Below, in pieces: positions 61,157 to 64,000 of a stretch of DNA of 64,000 bases. Source of the DNA: an uncultured Bacteroidaceae bacterium (GTDB lineage Bacteria > Bacteroidota > Bacteroidia > Bacteroidales > Bacteroidaceae); NCBI GenBank assembly GCA_905234735.1, contig CAJOJA010000003.1, positions 62,001 to 126,000 on the forward strand, in the 5' to 3' direction. Every line of letters begins with the position of its first letter. Position 1 is the stretch's first letter. Position numbers and translations under genes: made by a program. Below the pieces are notes generated by a model. That model was not told where the DNA came from. It made no database searches and saw only the letters and a program-made list of their open reading frames with translations.

Positions 61157-61720
61157 CTATTTCCTCAGTTTGCCTTTACTTTCCAGATATTTAGTGAAGG
61201 TCTCCCACTGTGCAGCTCGTTTTATACGGTTGGCTTGCACACGCTCGTCATTGATAAACTGAAGGGGGTAGCAGTCGTAGAGATGGTAGTGACCGTCATC
61301 GATTACTTCACCGTCAATCTTTCCGCAGCAGAGTACGAGGTCATCGAATATTTGGTTACAGATGAGACCGACGTGGGTAGCTCCGCCAGAAAAGAGGTAT
61401 TCGCCACTTAGGTAGAAGTCGACCCCGGCAAGCAATGGTATTGTTTCACGCAGCGGCCCCATCGTGTCGCGGAAGCGTATTTCACGGGTATTCACGTCGA
61501 ACCACAGGATATCATCCTCCGAAAAAAGTGCATTATGAGTATCCTCGATTGAGCGAGTCCCTGAAGAACTAATACCATAGGCATAAAGTGTTGAGGACTC
61601 AACAGGATCGGTCGTGGAAGGCTTCTCTGTCACTTCGTCGTCACTGCCGCACGCAGTCATCGACATACAGGCAATGGCTATCGCCACTGTCCAAATACTG
61701 TTCTTGATAATCTTCTTCAT
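61157..61720 (-). CDS. Hypothetical lipoprotein next to the sigma-barrel gene
   Basis: 187 residues. N-terminal signal with lipobox MTAC (AIACMSMTACGSDDEVTEKP), a Ser/Thr/Asp-rich linker, then a domain with SEDDILWFDVNTREIRF, LLAGVDFYLSGEYLFSGGAT and LVLCCGKIDGEVIDDGHYHL. I do not recognise the family. It lies 78 bp after the sigma-barrel gene and has its own copy of the GTGCAGTCTTTTC-N9-CGGAC motif upstream, suggesting co-regulation with, or by, that protein. AT-rich compared with the rest of the window. Confidence 0.7.
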   Translation of the reverse strand: MKKIIKNSIWTVAIAIACMSMTACGSDDEVTEKPSTTDPVESSTLYAYGISSSGTRSIEDTHNALFSEDDILWFDVNTREIRFRDTMGPLRETIPLLAGVDFYLSGEYLFSGGATHVGLICNQIFDDLVLCCGKIDGEVIDDGHYHLYDCYPLQFINDERVQANRIKRAAQWETFTKYLESKGKLRK

Positions 61721-61768
61721 AACAATGTTTTTTTAGATGAATAATTGGAATGGATCTCCATATATATA

Positions 61769-61795
61769 GTCCGTCGAACATTGAAAAGACTGCAC
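61769..61795 (-). promoter_or_regulatory. Candidate ECF promoter of the lipoprotein gene
   Basis: Minus-strand GTGCAGTCTTTTC (61795-61783), 9 bp, then CGGAC (61773-61769), 48 bp before the ATG. The same bipartite motif is upstream of the sigma-barrel gene. Confidence 0.45.
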
Positions 61796-61798
61796 CGA

Positions 61799-63505
61799 TT
61801 ACCAGGTAAATCTAATTCCCAAGGGCAAAGAGAACGTAAATGGATGCTCTGTGCGATAGGTTTCAACGTTGCTGCCTGTCGGGATATAATATTGCAGGCT
61901 TGGCTCTGCAAACAATCCGATGTTGGGCGTGAATTTGTATTGCAGGCCGAGGCCCGTGCCGACCGACCACTGCCACGGAGCACGGAAGGTAGTCTTGTCG
62001 GTAGCCTCCAATATGCCATGCAAGTAGTAACTTGTATTGAACGTCGAGTGAACGGGGATTTCCATCGTCAGTCCGAGACTGCCGTAGAGACTCCACGCCT
62101 TTCTGTTGTATATGCTGTAGATGCCCTTCACGGGGATGCCGAGGTAATGGATGGTCTGCTGTTCGTTGATGGTGTTGCCGTTTGAGCCCATCTCAAACTC
62201 AGACCTTATCCGACTATAGTTCAACCCGGTCTCCAGCGCGAAGCGATGATCCAGTCTATACTTCAACGCCAACGAGAAGTTAATGGGCATGTAGTGGTGA
62301 CTCTTTCGGATAATCTTATCTGCGCCTGTACCTGGGGCATCGCCTGCATTGTTCAGGGCAATGTTCATGATGACGCTGCGAGTATGACTATTGCCATTGT
62401 CGGGATTGTCGGCTAAGAAGGCTGCATAGTCGCTCCAGTTCTCGAAAGTGACAGGCGATGGCGGTTCACCAGAGATGGCTAACGTCGGTGTTTCCGTGAA
62501 GCTGTATGGGCGGCTCGCATTTTGCTCACCCATGCCTCCGGCGTATGCGAGGTCTATTGACCACCTTTGCTTATTGCGGGGTCTGATGACCGGTTTGTCG
62601 GGGAACAAGTCGGCAATGTTGTAATGAGGCAGATTCAGCTTATCTATAATATGTGTCGTATCTGCTTGTTCGTTATTCTTTATTGTGTCTGGAGTAGTCT
62701 GCTCCTGTGCAATCATCTTTGCCAAGGAGTCCGGCATAATGGAATCAAGAGTCTGGGCAATGACTGGCTGGAGCGTATCAATCGGCGTATGATGTACTGG
62801 GATATGTACAATTACAGGTTCTTGTGCCTGTTCTGTTGATGGTTCATTTGTCTGTGTTTTTTGCTTAGGCGTATCTTTCTGCTTGGCAATGGCGGGCTTT
62901 TCTTTGATTGTGATATCTTCTTTTTTGAGTAGAAAAAACGTTAAGGGGATGAGCAACAACAAAAGTACCGCCCAATACTGCTGCATCATCTTGCGGAGTA
63001 TCTTCTTGGCCCGCGCCAATTGCGACGATGAAGAATGAGGTTCAATGCCCAGCATTTCTGCAATCTCCTTGTGCGACATACCTTCAAAAACTGAAAGTCG
63101 GAACACCTTGCCATATCCCTCCGGCAACTTGTTTATCAGCTTCAACACTTCTTCCAATGGAACACCTTTCACACTGGCCTCTTCATTAGGAGCTACCAAC
63201 GACTCTGTTTCCTCCCATGGAACGAAGGAAAGACTTTTCAGATGGTCTTTGTATTTCGATGCTACGTTTCGTGTAATCGACATCATCCATGATTCAGCCT
63301 TTCGATTGTCTCGCAAACGGTCAAACGAAGTAAAGATAATTACAAAAGCATCGTGCAACACATCATCCACCGCCTGTTCGTCACTGACATACCGACGGCA
63401 CACGCCCCTCATTCTCTGGGCGTATGCCTTGTACAGTTCTCCGAGCGCATCTGCATCGCCCTGTCTGCATCGTTCTATCAGCCGTGTAACTTCCATCGAA
63501 AACAT
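61799..63505 (-). CDS. ECF sigma factor fused to a membrane anchor and outer-membrane beta-barrel
   Basis: 568 residues in one uninterrupted frame from ATG 63505 (ATG 63496 is an alternative). Residues about 5-85 are sigma region 2 (LGELYKAYAQRMRGVCRRYV, DVLHDAFVIIFTSFDRLRD, WMMSITRNVASKYKDH). Residues about 118-173 are region 4 with a helix-turn-helix (LPEGYGKVFRLSVFEGMSHK, EIAEMLGIEPHSSSSQLARA). Residues about 177-193 are a single membrane helix (YWAVLLLLLIPLTFFLL) followed by KK. Residues 195-310 form a Pro/Gln/Thr-rich linker. From about 311 (RWSIDLAYAGGMGEQ) to the end runs a PorT-like barrel with strands such as FALETGLNYSRIRSEFEMG and a terminal aromatic residue (GIRFTW). The anchor would put the sigma part in the cytoplasm and the barrel in the outer membrane. 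No anti-sigma gene is adjacent. Confidence 0.85.
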   Translation of the reverse strand: MFSMEVTRLIERCRQGDADALGELYKAYAQRMRGVCRRYVSDEQAVDDVLHDAFVIIFTSFDRLRDNRKAESWMMSITRNVASKYKDHLKSLSFVPWEETESLVAPNEEASVKGVPLEEVLKLINKLPEGYGKVFRLSVFEGMSHKEIAEMLGIEPHSSSSQLARAKKILRKMMQQYWAVLLLLLIPLTFFLLKKEDITIKEKPAIAKQKDTPKQKTQTNEPSTEQAQEPVIVHIPVHHTPIDTLQPVIAQTLDSIMPDSLAKMIAQEQTTPDTIKNNEQADTTHIIDKLNLPHYNIADLFPDKPVIRPRNKQRWSIDLAYAGGMGEQNASRPYSFTETPTLAISGEPPSPVTFENWSDYAAFLADNPDNGNSHTRSVIMNIALNNAGDAPGTGADKIIRKSHHYMPINFSLALKYRLDHRFALETGLNYSRIRSEFEMGSNGNTINEQQTIHYLGIPVKGIYSIYNRKAWSLYGSLGLTMEIPVHSTFNTSYYLHGILEATDKTTFRAPWQWSVGTGLGLQYKFTPNIGLFAEPSLQYYIPTGSNVETYRTEHPFTFSLPLGIRFTW

Positions 63506-63523
63506 AACGTCTCTATCTGTTAT

Positions 63524-63549
63524 GTCCGATAATCACGAAAAGACTGCAC
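63524..63549 (-). promoter_or_regulatory. Candidate ECF promoter of the sigma-barrel gene
   Basis: Minus-strand GTGCAGTCTTTTC (63549-63537), 8 bp, CGGAC (63528-63524), 18 bp before the ATG. It shares an identical 13-mer and pentamer with the motif upstream of the lipoprotein gene, and no TAnnTTTG element is seen here. Confidence 0.45.
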
Positions 63550-63620
63550 GGGAACAGTAACTTTTTTGCATTGAATTCTCTTTTTTTTGCCAACGAAGTT
63601 ACAAAAAGGCACACAAATAA

Positions 63621-63655
63621 ACCCTCGGCAAGCCTGAAAATCGGGTGCCGAGGGT
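63621..63655 (-). terminator. Terminator hairpin after the MFS gene
   Basis: ACCCTCGGCA (63621-63630) and TGCCGAGGGT (63646-63655) form a perfect 10-bp stem. Read on the minus strand it is followed by TTTATTTGTGTGCCTTTTTG, so it would end the transporter transcript. Confidence 0.65.
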
Positions 63656-63716
63656 GAAGAGAATGTGCCTATTTGGGTACCCCCTCCTTGGTTATAGATA
63701 CTGCGTTCTAAGGGGC

Positions 63717-64000
63717 TTATTCCTTGATGTTGGGCTCTTCAAGACCGATGCCCTTGCGCTTGTCGACTACCTTGAGCAGGAGGCCCAGCAACAGGGCGGC
63801 TACACCCAACGAGGCGAGCATCACGAGTGGAGCAGTGTAGTTGAACTGAGTGGGGTCGGTGACACCTGGGTTGGTCTTGTCGAGCACCTTGCCGATGAGC
63901 AGCGGGAAAAGCCAGAGGCCGATGTTCTGAATCCAGAATATTAGTGCGTAGGCCGAACCTATCACCTTGGCATCCACCAACTTGGGCACTGAGGGCCACA
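63717..64000 (-). CDS. Major facilitator superfamily transporter (partial, C-terminal part)
   Basis: The frame is open to the window edge, so the N-terminal part lies outside. About 94 residues remain: WPSVPKLVDAKVIGSAYALI, then IFWIQNIGLWLFPLLIGKVL and a last helix LVMLASLGVAALLLGLLLKV before the cytoplasmic tail VDKRKGIGLEEPNIKE. The pattern fits the last two to three helices of an MFS permease; the substrate cannot be named. Confidence 0.75.
   Translation of the reverse strand, partial: WPSVPKLVDAKVIGSAYALIFWIQNIGLWLFPLLIGKVLDKTNPGVTDPTQFNYTAPLVMLASLGVAALLLGLLLKVVDKRKGIGLEEPNIKE

Noticed and set aside
60842-61411. Plus-strand open frame of 189 codons across the repeat island
   Set aside because: Runs through inverted repeats and into the antisense of the lipoprotein gene; no domain, no start context.

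Overview
The window looks like a chromosome segment of a Bacteroidales bacterium, most likely Prevotellaceae. Evidence seen directly: many genes are preceded by the Bacteroidetes-type promoter (TTTG about 19-20 bp upstream of TAnnTTTG); it encodes type IX secretion proteins PorU and PorV, a type III glutamine synthetase, LL-diaminopimelate aminotransferase, a GH133/GT4/GH57 glycogen cluster, and Bacteroidetes-specific families (DUF4290, DUF5687, DUF4384). I saw no rRNA, tRNA or CRISPR array.

Layout. 1-3253: end of a dockerin-bearing protein, then rplM-rpsI and rpsB-tsf. 3331-9411: FAH-family hydrolase, porU, porV, ispF. 9468-19716 (minus strand): a probable nitrogen-assimilation operon gltB-gltD-dapF-dapL-glnN. 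19973-22466 (plus strand, divergent): P-II protein, ammonium transporter and an outer-membrane barrel, followed by three glutamine amidotransferases (pyrG, glmS, asnB) to 27863. 27934-29995 minus: yicC-gmk-nadD. 30098-37820 plus: tsaB, DUF4290, murA, rimM, dxr, rseP, a small lipoprotein, CCA-adding enzyme. 37804-47601 minus: DUF4384 protein, an ABC exporter pair, trxB, a LolA-like protein, ftsK, a lipid kinase, a compact miaA and a Crp/Fnr regulator. 47794-52534 plus: glycogen debranching enzyme, GT4 synthase and GH57 enzyme, divergent from the regulator. 52696-60170: HD protein, a histidine-kinase-like protein without the phospho-acceptor His, a BatE-like protein, PAP2 phosphatase, M6 peptidase, nitroreductase, a free-standing class II ribonucleotide reductase C-terminal domain, folB. 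60171-61156 is a 1-kb gene-poor scar with decayed gene ends and long nested repeats. 61157-63505 (minus) carries a lipoprotein and the most unusual gene here; a partial MFS transporter closes the window.

Most striking is the 568-residue protein at 61799-63505. It joins, in one frame, an ECF-type sigma factor (regions 2 and 4), one transmembrane helix, a roughly 115-residue periplasmic linker and a C-terminal outer-membrane beta-barrel ending in Trp. This suggests a single-polypeptide envelope-to-transcription device. The same bipartite motif (GTGCAGTCTTTTC, 8-9 bp, CGGAC) lies upstream of this gene and of the following lipoprotein gene, so both may be targets of the sigma domain.

A second theme is repeat domestication. 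Short palindromic or simple repeats, ordinarily intergenic, sit in frame inside core enzymes (gltD, dapL, asnB, cca, an M6 peptidase, perhaps gltB). ATGAGAAA-type repeats encode the signal-peptide cores of PorU and the LolA-like protein and form one stop/start junction. A third theme is nitrogen control: four copies of an ATTTTGTCA-like box lie between gltB and the P-II gene, two of them forming a perfect inverted repeat.
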